59,211 nt of DNA from Gemmatimonadota bacterium (lineage in GTDB: Bacteria; Gemmatimonadota; Gemmatimonadetes; Longimicrobiales; Gaopeijiaceae): assembly GCA_007125845.1 (NCBI GenBank), contig SLCK01000002.1, positions 1 through 59,211 on the forward strand, written 5' to 3'. Of the stretch, positions 9,061 to 16,749 are shown piece after piece; within the stretch, counting starts at the first letter, position 1, and each line of letters begins with the position of its first letter. A program made the translations under genes and the position numbers. The notes beneath the pieces were generated by a model. It was not told the DNA's origin, made no database searches, and was given only the letters and a program-made list of their open reading frames with translations.

Positions 9061-10002
9061 ATGATCTGGTTCATCGTGGCGTTGGTGGCGATGTCGGTGT
9101 CGCTCCTCGTGCTGGGAATGGCTCAGGCGGTCTCGAGCCCTGAAGCCCGGCTCGTCCGGCGCCGCGTGCACGCGGCCCCAACGGGTGTCGGGGAGCTCCG
9201 CGAAGTGCGTGAACGCAGACGGCGCAGGCACCGTCGGGAATCCCTCGAGGCGTTTCTCGAGGCCTTCGGCGACCGCGTCGCGGGCGAAAAGGGCCGACGC
9301 GAAGAACTGAGGAAGATGCTCGTGCACGCCGGGTACAGGCGCGCCAACGCGGGCACGATCTACTTCGGTGTCCGCCTCACCCTGGCGGGGATTGGGTTCG
9401 CGGGCGGCATCCTCCTGGCGGCCTTCTTCGGAGCGTCCGCCGGCCACCGTCTCCTCCTCATGGTGATGGGCGGGCTCCTGGGATGGATGATCCCTTTCCT
9501 CTACGTGCGACGGCGCGTCCGGCGCCGGCAGGAAGAGATCCGGCGAGCCCTTCCCGACGCCCTCGACCTGATGGTGGTGTGCGTGGAGGCGGGGCTGGGG
9601 CTGAATCAGGCGATGGTGCGCGTAGGTGAGGAGATGGAACGGGTCAGCCCGGAGGTCTCCGAGGAGTTCATGCTCGTCAGCCTCGAAATGAGGGCGGGCA
9701 CCCCTCGCGAGGAGGCCTTGCGCAACTTGGGAGAGAGGACCGGGATCCCGGATGTCCGATCGTTCGTGGCCATGCTCATTCAGACCGACCGCTTCGGCAC
9801 TTCGATCGCCGACGCCCTCCGGATCCACGCCGACGAGCTGCGCACGAAGCGGAGGCAGCGGGCGGAGGAGAACGCCGCCAAGCTCACGGTCAAGCTTCTG
9901 ATCCCGATCGTGCTCCTGATCTTCCCGTCGATCTTCATCGTCATCCTGGGTCCCGCGCTCTTTCACATCCGCGACGCCTTCGCGGGAATGGGGGGACCAT
10001 GA
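9061..10002 (+). CDS. tadC: TadC inner-membrane platform protein
   Basis: A 313-residue paralogue of TadB. It has an N-terminal helix (2-22), a basic segment, helices at about 100-155, then the T2SSF domain with PDALDLMVVCVEAGLGLNQA and QTDRFGTSIADALR, and C-terminal helices ending in the IVLLIFPSIFIVILGPALF region. ATG 9061, preceded by GGGAGG about 11 bases upstream, was chosen over an upstream in-frame codon inside tadB because it begins directly at the first membrane helix. Its stop overlaps the next gene (ATGA). Confidence 0.94.
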   Translation: MIWFIVALVAMSVSLLVLGMAQAVSSPEARLVRRRVHAAPTGVGELREVRERRRRRHRRESLEAFLEAFGDRVAGEKGRREELRKMLVHAGYRRANAGTIYFGVRLTLAGIGFAGGILLAAFFGASAGHRLLLMVMGGLLGWMIPFLYVRRRVRRRQEEIRRALPDALDLMVVCVEAGLGLNQAMVRVGEEMERVSPEVSEEFMLVSLEMRAGTPREEALRNLGERTGIPDVRSFVAMLIQTDRFGTSIADALRIHADELRTKRRQRAEENAAKLTVKLLIPIVLLIFPSIFIVILGPALFHIRDAFAGMGGP

Positions 10003-10373
10003 AGCTCGCCACGGTGGAGAACCGGACCCGGAAGGTGCCGCTCGGCGACCGCGTTGCGATCGCCGATACCCGGTGGACCCGCCTCCGCGGGCTCCTCGGG
10101 CGCCCTGAGCCGCAGGAGGGAGAAGGACTCCTGATCGTCCCCAGCCGGGGCGTCCACATGATGGGAATGCGGTACTCCCTGGACGTCGTCCTCCTGGATG
10201 GGGCCGGGACGGTCGTGGCCCTGTACCCGGAGCTGCCCCCTTGGGGAAAGACCCGGATGCACCGGGGGGCCCGGGTCGCCCTGGAGTTACCGGCAGGGTC
10301 GATCGAACGCACGGGCACAAGCACTGGCGATCTCGTGGACTGGAGCCCGGCCGAGCGCACCGCGCCGGTCTGA
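9999..10373 (+). CDS. DUF192 family protein
   Basis: A 124-residue protein of the DUF192 (COG1430) family, whose biochemical role is unknown. Family marks are WTRLRGLLGRPE near residue 26, the HMMGMRYSLDVVLLD strand region (about 54-68) and PWGKTRMHRGARVALELPAG. Many homologues carry a signal peptide; this one shows none and so appears cytoplasmic. It overlaps tadC by ATGA, so it is made with the pilus proteins, as DUF192 genes often are at tad loci. The function is not inferred beyond this association. Confidence 0.85.
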   Translation: MKLATVENRTRKVPLGDRVAIADTRWTRLRGLLGRPEPQEGEGLLIVPSRGVHMMGMRYSLDVVLLDGAGTVVALYPELPPWGKTRMHRGARVALELPAGSIERTGTSTGDLVDWSPAERTAPV

Positions 10374-10399
10374 TCCCCCTCGCGCAGCAAGGAGACCCG

Positions 10400-11764
10400 A
10401 TGCACCTCGACACGCTCGACGAACAGACCCGGCCAGTGACCGAACCGGGGACGCTCCCGGCCAGACCTCCGGTGCCGGAGACTCTCGCCGACACGGGGTT
10501 GTCCGAGGCCTTCGTAAGCGACCTGCTCCTCAAGACTCTCTATCGTCAGGGCGCCCGCACCGGACGGGATCTATCTGATGCCCAGCACCTCCCCTTTACG
10601 GTGCTGGACGATCGCCTCCTCACGTTGCAGCAGAGGAGGCTGGTCGAGGTCCGGGGCACCGACGGACACGGCCGGAGGTCCTATGTCTTCGACCTCACGG
10701 GGGAGGGGCGCAAGAGAGCAAGTGAGCTCCTCCAGACGAACGGATACATTGGTCCCGCACCGGTCCCGAGCCGACTCTACCGGGAGTGGGTGGCGGGCCA
10801 GAGCGTGCGCAGGCACCCCATTTCGAAGGACAGGATCCGGGACGGCCTCGACCACCTGGTCTTGAGCGAGGAGTTCCTCGAGCGGCTCGGGCCCGGCTTG
10901 AACTCCGGGCGCTCGGTCTTCCTCTTCGGGCACCCGGGAAACGGAAAGACCGAGGTGGCGCTGGCGGTGACCGCGATCATCGGCAGCTCGATCTACGTGC
11001 CGCACGCCGTCGAGATGGCGGGACAGATCATCCAGATCTTCGACCCGCACCTGCACCACCCGGTCGAGGACGAAAACGAGGACGGAGCCCCGTACGGCGA
11101 GATCGGCGACCTGGGTCGAGATCTCCTCCCCGAGCTTCCGACCCACGACCGGCGATTCGTGAGGGTACGCCGGCCCGGCATCATGGTCGGCGGAGAGCTC
11201 ACCCTGGACGAGCTCGACCTGCAGGAGAGCCCTCGGCGCGGAGTCTTCACAGCTCCCCCGCAGATGAAGGCCAACGGGGGGGTTTTCGTCATCGACGACT
11301 TCGGCCGCCAGCGCGTCCGCCCGCGGGACCTCCTCAATCGCTGGATGATCCCCCTCGACCGGGGCACGGACTACCTGGGCCTGTCGACCGGACACAAGCT
11401 GGAAGTCCCCTTCGACTGTCTCGTCTTCTTCGCCACGAACCTGAACCCCGCGGACCTCGTGGAGGAGGCGTTCCTTCGCCGGATCCGCCACAAGATCCCG
11501 ATGCCGTCGCCGACCCGAACCCAGTTCCGGGAGATCCTGCGGCGGGTGTGCGCCCAGCGCGGCGTCGAGTATTCGGAGGCGGCGGTGGAGGTGATATTCG
11601 ATCAGTTCTACTCCGAGAAGGGGATCGAGCCCAGATCCTGCCACCCCCGGGACATCGTGGCCGACATCTGTGACTATGCGCGCTACCGGGGGGTCGAGCC
11701 GACCCTGGAGTCCGACCTCCTCCTGCGGGCCTGCAACTCCTACTTCATCGACCCACGTCGTTGA
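10400..11764 (+). CDS. AAA+ ATPase with N-terminal winged-helix-like region
   Basis: A 454-residue protein. Residues 30-115 resemble a winged-helix/substrate-recognition region. The ATPase domain has Walker A GHPGNGKT (177-184), Walker B GVFVIDDFG (294-302), sensor-1 Asn in FFATNLNP (347) and an arginine-finger-like FLRRIRHK (359-366). AAGGAG lies 5 bases before ATG 10400. It is co-directional with tad genes and precedes a four-TM protein and a VWA-type lipoprotein, a combination reminiscent of MoxR/VWA chaperone pairs, although the sequence is not a typical MoxR. A remodelling role in the pilus envelope complex is inference. Confidence 0.8.
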   Translation: MHLDTLDEQTRPVTEPGTLPARPPVPETLADTGLSEAFVSDLLLKTLYRQGARTGRDLSDAQHLPFTVLDDRLLTLQQRRLVEVRGTDGHGRRSYVFDLTGEGRKRASELLQTNGYIGPAPVPSRLYREWVAGQSVRRHPISKDRIRDGLDHLVLSEEFLERLGPGLNSGRSVFLFGHPGNGKTEVALAVTAIIGSSIYVPHAVEMAGQIIQIFDPHLHHPVEDENEDGAPYGEIGDLGRDLLPELPTHDRRFVRVRRPGIMVGGELTLDELDLQESPRRGVFTAPPQMKANGGVFVIDDFGRQRVRPRDLLNRWMIPLDRGTDYLGLSTGHKLEVPFDCLVFFATNLNPADLVEEAFLRRIRHKIPMPSPTRTQFREILRRVCAQRGVEYSEAAVEVIFDQFYSEKGIEPRSCHPRDIVADICDYARYRGVEPTLESDLLLRACNSYFIDPRR

Positions 11765-11805
11765 GCGAAATGCGCACAATCACGATTCGACCGAGGTGAA
11801 GAGCC

Positions 11806-13470
11806 GTGGATGACCGATCCGGAAACAACCGACGACCGAGCCCGGCGGAGCTCGGAACCACTGACCGGGCCGACGCCGGAGCGCGCGGATCGTGGACCTC
11901 CGGGGCCGACCGGGGGCGCCCCTGGCTGGACGATGCGGGCGGTTCGGCAGAGGCCGGGTCCGCCAAGGCGGTCGATACGTCTGAGAATCGGGGATACGTC
12001 GATCTCGGGGGCCCGGCTCCCGATCCCACGGAGGCCGAGATCGAACGCATCCGGTCGGAGGCGCGACGGCTGGCGCGGGAGGATGCGGAGCGCAACGCGC
12101 CCCCGGAGGATGCCGAGGGACCGGTGGCCTCGGAGTTGGAGCTCAAGGATCGCTGCCTTTCCCTCCTCAGGCGATGGGAATCGCGCGAAGAGCGCGGCTT
12201 CCACCGCGATATCGCCGACCAGGAGGAGCGGATCCTGGATCGGCTCGGGAAGACCGCCCTCGGCATCGACCGCTTCGAGCGACTGGTGAACGAGTTGATC
12301 CGGCTGAAGGCGCGCTTCGCCATTCGCCAGGAGGAGGTGACCCAGGAGCTCGACACCGAAGGTCAGCGTCGCGGTCGCGGCCTTCCCACGGGCGCCTACG
12401 TCTCGGCTCTCGTCTTCCTCGGCCTCGTGGAGTTCTTCGCCAACGCTCCGGTCTTCAACGCCCTCCTCCCCCGCGACCCCATCTCCGAGCGCCAGATCCA
12501 GCTCCTGACGGAGTTGTCCACCGGGTGGTTCGCCGGGATGGAGCGAGTGGCCGCGCACATTCTCTTCCGACCGGACGCCGCCCTTCTGGCGGCGGGGGTG
12601 ATCACCTTCCTCTGCGTCCTGGCCCACTTCTTCGGGCACGCCCTGCGCGACCTCGTCATGCAGGGAGAGCGCAAGGATCGTCGGCACACGGTGCACAGCC
12701 GCTCGGCGAAGGAGAATATCGTGCCCATCGTCCTCTGCGCGGTGGGCCTCGTACTCACCCTGGGCGTCCTCTACGAGGCCCGCGTCACGCTCGGCGAGGT
12801 CGGGGAGGAGCGCTATGTGCAGGACATGGAGCAGGTGGAGGAGCTCCGGCGGCAGGCCGGCTGGCTCCGGGTCGACGGCCAAATCCTGGAGGCCAACCAG
12901 CTGGACAACCGGGCGGAAGACGTAGAGGCGGTGGCCACGGAGCTTCGGGAGTACTCGCTCTCGATGGCCCGCATGAATCTCCCGATCCTCCTGCTCAACC
13001 TGACCCTGGTGCTATGCGCGATCTCTGCCGCGTACTTCCACCGCCGCGATGCCCGCAAGGAGCACTTCAACGAATCGCCCTTCGAAGATGAGCGCCGCGC
13101 CCTGGTGGAGACCGGGGAGGAGTGCGCCGGGACCAGCTCCGAGCTCCTCGCCAAGGTGGGCAGGGACATCCGGGGACTCAAGTCGCAACTTCGCACGGGG
13201 CCGGCAAGCCGAAGGCGATCGTTGGTGCATGAGCTCGAGTCGGTGTTCGCCACGTACCGTGCCGAGAATTCCCGGATCCGCCGTGTCGATCCGCGCTCTG
13301 TCGTCGCTTTCACGACCCCGATGAAGCTCGAGGCGGCTGCGGCCTCCACCGGGGTCGACGACCTCGTCCTCCGCGACCCGGCCGACTACGAGCGGGAGCG
13401 TGGGGAGTTGGCTGAGCGCTTCACCGACCTCCGGCGCCGCTTCACCGAAGAGTCCGGTGCGACATGGTGA
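11806..13470 (+). CDS. Four-TM membrane protein of unknown function
   Basis: I do not recognise a named family. The protein is 554 residues. A hydrophilic, acidic, predicted helical N-terminus (1-190, with heptad-like charge patterns at 75-185) is followed by membrane segments at about 197-217, 258-280, 304-324 and 390-411. A charged extracytoplasmic loop lies between TM3 and TM4 (325-385), and the C-terminal cytoplasmic tail is about 140 residues and helical. The start is GTG 11806. The last 7 bases overlap the following lipoprotein gene, and the AAA+ gene precedes it by 41 bases, so the three are probably one operon and one complex. Confidence 0.78.
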   Translation: MDDRSGNNRRPSPAELGTTDRADAGARGSWTSGADRGRPWLDDAGGSAEAGSAKAVDTSENRGYVDLGGPAPDPTEAEIERIRSEARRLAREDAERNAPPEDAEGPVASELELKDRCLSLLRRWESREERGFHRDIADQEERILDRLGKTALGIDRFERLVNELIRLKARFAIRQEEVTQELDTEGQRRGRGLPTGAYVSALVFLGLVEFFANAPVFNALLPRDPISERQIQLLTELSTGWFAGMERVAAHILFRPDAALLAAGVITFLCVLAHFFGHALRDLVMQGERKDRRHTVHSRSAKENIVPIVLCAVGLVLTLGVLYEARVTLGEVGEERYVQDMEQVEELRRQAGWLRVDGQILEANQLDNRAEDVEAVATELREYSLSMARMNLPILLLNLTLVLCAISAAYFHRRDARKEHFNESPFEDERRALVETGEECAGTSSELLAKVGRDIRGLKSQLRTGPASRRRSLVHELESVFATYRAENSRIRRVDPRSVVAFTTPMKLEAAAASTGVDDLVLRDPADYERERGELAERFTDLRRRFTEESGATW

Positions 13471-14243
13471 CCACGCCTTGGCGGTCGGGGCTCGCTCTCG
13501 TCGCGACGCTCGGCGTTCTGCTGGGCTGCAGCGGCCCGGAAGATTCGAGGGCGAGCGAGGGACCGTCTCGCGAAAGCGAGCCCGAGCTGCTGATCTTCGT
13601 GTACGACCGCTCCTCGAGCGTGCAGAACCACGAACTCGAGCACGCCGCGCGACTCACTCGCGACCGACTCGGTCGCCTCGGGCACGAGGACCGCATCGTG
13701 GCGATCGAGCTCCTGGAGCTCTCCCTCGACGAGGAACCTCGGCGGTGGTCGCAGCAGGTCCCCGCCAGGGAATTCACGGACCGCCACGTGCCGCGCGACT
13801 CCGTGACCCTGGCCCGGTTCGTCCAGGACGCTCGCGACTACATCGTGCGCTTCAGCGATCCCGAGGGGCGCGACGACATCGATGGGACCGACATCCTCTC
13901 CACCCTGCACCTGGTTGGCGCTGAGCTCCAGGCGTACCCCGACCGACCCGCCACCCTCGTGCTCTACTCCGACATGCTCCAGGCAAACCGGGAGATGAAC
14001 ATGGAAGGCCTGGTACACATGCCTCCCGACGGCTGGATCCAGCGACGCCACGCAGAGGGCCGGCTCCCCGACCTCGGCGGACTCTGCGTTTTCGTCGCCG
14101 GAGCGCGCGGCGACACGTTGAGCTCCCGGATCGTGAAGGACTTCTGGCTTGAGTACTTCGCGGCAACGGGCGCGCACCTCGAAGGGCGGAATTATGCCTA
14201 CCGTCCGGTGCAGATTCCCGGACGACCCTGCCGCGGCACCTGA
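13464..14243 (+). CDS. VWA-like lipoprotein with intact MIDAS motif
   Basis: A 259-residue exported lipoprotein with lipobox LLGC (Cys22). The mature domain starts LLIFVYDRSSSVQ: Asp48-x-Ser50-x-Ser52 is the DxSxS metal-ion-dependent adhesion site, with Thr142 in DGTDILSTL and Asp170 in LVLYSDM as the other two MIDAS ligands. It is thus a von Willebrand factor A fold predicted to bind a metal and a protein partner at the cell envelope. It overlaps the membrane-protein gene by 7 bases. Partner candidates are that protein and the pilus components; this is inference. Confidence 0.8.
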   Translation: MVTTPWRSGLALVATLGVLLGCSGPEDSRASEGPSRESEPELLIFVYDRSSSVQNHELEHAARLTRDRLGRLGHEDRIVAIELLELSLDEEPRRWSQQVPAREFTDRHVPRDSVTLARFVQDARDYIVRFSDPEGRDDIDGTDILSTLHLVGAELQAYPDRPATLVLYSDMLQANREMNMEGLVHMPPDGWIQRRHAEGRLPDLGGLCVFVAGARGDTLSSRIVKDFWLEYFAATGAHLEGRNYAYRPVQIPGRPCRGT

Positions 14244-14333
14244 ATCCAGCCACAGGATTTCTCTTCCGGAGCCCCCCTCCGGACCCGTCCGATCACCGGG
14301 CGATCAGGTGGGCGCGTCCGTCAATCGACCTGA

Positions 14334-14355
14334 GCGCGTGACGCGCGCGTGACGC
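14334..14355 (+). repeat. Perfect tandem 11-bp repeat
   Basis: GCGCGTGACGC occurs twice in direct succession in the 265-base gap (14244-14508) between the VWA lipoprotein gene and the sigma factor gene. It could be a tandem regulator site for the sigma factor gene or chance in GC-rich DNA. No other clear signal was seen in this gap. Confidence 0.4.
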
Positions 14356-14508
14356 TCACCAGATCACCGACTGACGCCTCCGCGACGGACGGGATACAAG
14401 AGCGTGCGCTTCGCGAGAATCGTCCAAGACGGGAGTGTGCGAGCACCTCGGTAGGTTCGGGCCATACCTGACAGATCAGCCCGAACACTTGCAATCCGGA
14501 GGCACTCC

Positions 14509-15123
14509 ATGTCTCGAGCGCAAAGCCCTGTACTCAGACTGTCGAAGGCCGACACTTCTCCCCGATCGGGACGGCATCGGCGGCCGGCCTCCCGGACTGG
14601 CGACTACTTCGACGCTTGCGGCCCGAACCCCCTCGACGAGCCGAGCTGCATGGAGTCGCTCCGACCGAGGCTGCTGTCCCTGGCCCGCCGTCAACTCGAA
14701 GACTTCGACGACTGTGAGGACGCTTGTCAGGAAACGCTCTTGCGTACCTGGACGGCCATGCAGAAGGGAAAATGCCCCCCAGCCGCGATCGCTCCCTACG
14801 CCTTCGGGACTCTCCGCAACGTAATCCGGGAGCTGAGGCGGGCCCGAAGGCGCGAGCTACGCTGGAATGGCACGGACTCTCCGGATCCCGCTCCCGATCC
14901 GGCTTCGGGGCTCGCGAGCAAAGAGGTGAGCAAGACCGTGCGGACGGCGCTCGAAGAACTCCCTCCGGAGCAGCAGCGCGTCGCCATGCTGACGTTGATG
15001 GACGATGTGTCGTGCACCGAGGTGGCGCGTACTGAAGGGGCCGCTCCGGCCACGATACGTCAGCGGAAGGTCAGGGCCCGGAAGACCCTGTTCGAGCAGC
15101 TCCGCGTACTGAAGGCGGGGTGA
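14509..15123 (+). CDS. ECF-type RNA polymerase sigma factor
   Basis: A 204-residue sigma-70 family protein. Region 2 spans about 48-110 with DFDDCEDACQETLLRTWTAM, matching the region 2.2 helix. Region 4 (about 150-200) contains LEELPPEQQRVAMLTLMDD and the helix-turn-helix CTEVARTEGAAPATIRQRK. The first 45 residues are a basic, probably flexible extension. GGAGG lies 6 bases before ATG 14509. No anti-sigma gene follows: the next gene is on the opposite strand. Its regulon is unknown; the adjacent pilus accessory genes are possible targets by proximity only. Confidence 0.85.
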   Translation: MSRAQSPVLRLSKADTSPRSGRHRRPASRTGDYFDACGPNPLDEPSCMESLRPRLLSLARRQLEDFDDCEDACQETLLRTWTAMQKGKCPPAAIAPYAFGTLRNVIRELRRARRRELRWNGTDSPDPAPDPASGLASKEVSKTVRTALEELPPEQQRVAMLTLMDDVSCTEVARTEGAAPATIRQRKVRARKTLFEQLRVLKAG

Positions 15124-15126
15124 GAA

Positions 15127-15591
15127 TCAGTCCCTCCCCCGCATCTGGACCATGATCGCACCGTCGACGTGCTGCCCGGGCCGAAGCCCCATGATCATCG
15201 GCTCGGCCTCACCGCCCTCGAGGAAGCGGAGCTCCACCACGTCCACCGGGGAAATCTCCCTCAGGCTCCCCACCATGCCAAAGTACGACCCATTCATGGC
15301 TACGACGATCCCTGAGCCGAGCGCCGCTCGCCTGGGACTGGACGATTGAAGCCATCCAGGACGCAGGCGCTGGACCGCCTCGTAGAGGTGAGTGACCGAG
15401 ATCTCGTTGAGCTGGGCCTCGGTGATGATGCGATTCGACGGGAGGTCCGCTCGCTCACCGCCTGTGGAGGCACACGCGGCGCCCGCGAACGCCGAAGCTC
15501 CGACGAGCAGGCAATGGATCAGGTTCCGAAGCCTCTGTCCACGAACCCGATACCGGGTTGGGGAATCCGGTTTCGCTTGAAGCGTCTTCAC
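15127..15591 (-). CDS. Small lipoprotein with TonB-receptor plug-like domain
   Basis: About 154 residues from GTG 15591. A hydrophobic leader with lipobox AGAAC precedes a roughly 100-residue domain resembling the plug of TonB-dependent receptors: ITEAQLNEISVTHLYEAVQ, then LRPGWL, then a strand set ending in DVVELRFLEG and GAIMVQMRG. There is no beta-barrel. Such plug-only proteins recur in Gemmatimonadota-like genomes; their function is unknown to me. The start is uncertain: a longer in-frame reading to 15681 exists. It is convergent with the sigma factor gene, whose stop is 3 bases away. Confidence 0.65.
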   Translation of the reverse strand: MKTLQAKPDSPTRYRVRGQRLRNLIHCLLVGASAFAGAACASTGGERADLPSNRIITEAQLNEISVTHLYEAVQRLRPGWLQSSSPRRAALGSGIVVAMNGSYFGMVGSLREISPVDVVELRFLEGGEAEPMIMGLRPGQHVDGAIMVQMRGRD

Positions 15592-15801
15592 GCGTGGGCA
15601 CCGTCCCGGAGAACCTTGGCCGGCTCGCTGGGGCAGAAGAGCCCACTCGACTCCGACCAACCAATGCAGCCGCCAGGGCACTGCCGGCTGGAAGCTAGCC
15701 GTACCCCTCCCAAGGAACCAGGTTCACTTGCCGAACTCCGTCCGGGCATCGATGATGCCCCTATCGAAGGTGTTCGAATCTACCTGAACCCGGAGGCGGA
15801 G

Positions 15802-16725
15802 GTGATCCACTCCACCCGGAGGTGCGCCGGAGCGTTTGCCCTGGCCGGGCTGTACCTTGTGACGTCCGCTGCGCCTTCCCTCGCCCAGGCGAACGACGCG
15901 ACTGTATCGGCGGCTCAGACGGCCGCAGCGTATCGTGTCGTACCCGATATCACCTACCTCACCGCCGAAGGGTGGGAGAACAAGCTCGACCTCTACCTGC
16001 CCCGGGATCCGGTGGAGCCGGCCCCCACGGTCCTGTACTTCCACGGAGGCTTCTGGGTCCGGGGCTCGAGAACCCAGAGCTCCCTCAATGTGATGCCCTA
16101 CCTCGGCATGGGATGGGCGGCCGTCAACGTCTCGTACCGGCTTGGGGGCGTGTCCCATGCTCCGGCCGCGGTCGAAGACGTCCTTTGCGCGGTGCGGTGG
16201 GTGATGCGAAACGCTGACGAACACGGCCTCGACCCCTCCCGGATCGTCGTCACCGGACACTCGGCGGGCGGACACCTCGCCCTCTCCGCCGGCATGCTCG
16301 GGCAATCCACCGGACTGGATGCCCGCTGTGCGGGCGATGAACCCATCGAGGTGGCGGCCGTGGTGAACTGGTACGGCCCGACCGACGTTGGTGACTTTCT
16401 GGAGGGCCCGAATCGCCAGAACCTCGTGGTGGAGTGGTTGGGCAGCGGCACCGACCGATTCGAGGTGGCCGAGCGGATCTCTCCGCTGAATCACGTGCGC
16501 GACGATCTCCCGCCGATCCTCACCATCCACGGCGACCAGGATCTCGTGGTGCCCTACGACCACGCGGTGCGCCTACATGACGCATTGGATGCGGCGGGTG
16601 CGATTCATGAGCTCCACACCGTGCCCGGGGGCGCTCACGGCGGATTCAGCCCCGAGGAGACAAGAGACATCTTCGACGCCATCGACCGATTCCTGACAGA
16701 GCACGTCATCGTCTCGGGCCAGTAG
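15802..16725 (+). CDS. Exported alpha/beta-hydrolase (BD-FAE/carboxylesterase type)
   Basis: A 307-residue secreted esterase-like enzyme. A signal peptide (cut near SLAQA) precedes an alpha/beta-hydrolase fold with the oxyanion-hole motif YFHGGFW, nucleophile elbow GHSAGG, an acid in HGDQDLVVP and the catalytic His in PGGAHGGF. GTG 15802 was chosen because GGAGG lies 5 bases upstream and the signal peptide begins there; the frame stays open further upstream but that stretch covers the opposite-strand lipoprotein gene. It is expected to act on esters in the periplasm or outside; the substrate is unknown. Confidence 0.85.
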   Translation: MIHSTRRCAGAFALAGLYLVTSAAPSLAQANDATVSAAQTAAAYRVVPDITYLTAEGWENKLDLYLPRDPVEPAPTVLYFHGGFWVRGSRTQSSLNVMPYLGMGWAAVNVSYRLGGVSHAPAAVEDVLCAVRWVMRNADEHGLDPSRIVVTGHSAGGHLALSAGMLGQSTGLDARCAGDEPIEVAAVVNWYGPTDVGDFLEGPNRQNLVVEWLGSGTDRFEVAERISPLNHVRDDLPPILTIHGDQDLVVPYDHAVRLHDALDAAGAIHELHTVPGGAHGGFSPEETRDIFDAIDRFLTEHVIVSGQ

Positions 16726-16749
16726 CGTCGCGGCCCAGAGCCACGAGAG

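Noticed and set aside
15346..15801. A long upstream extension of the esterase frame
   Set aside because: It would cover the opposite-strand lipoprotein gene and place the signal peptide in the middle of the protein. GTG 15802 has GGAGG upstream and begins the signal peptide.
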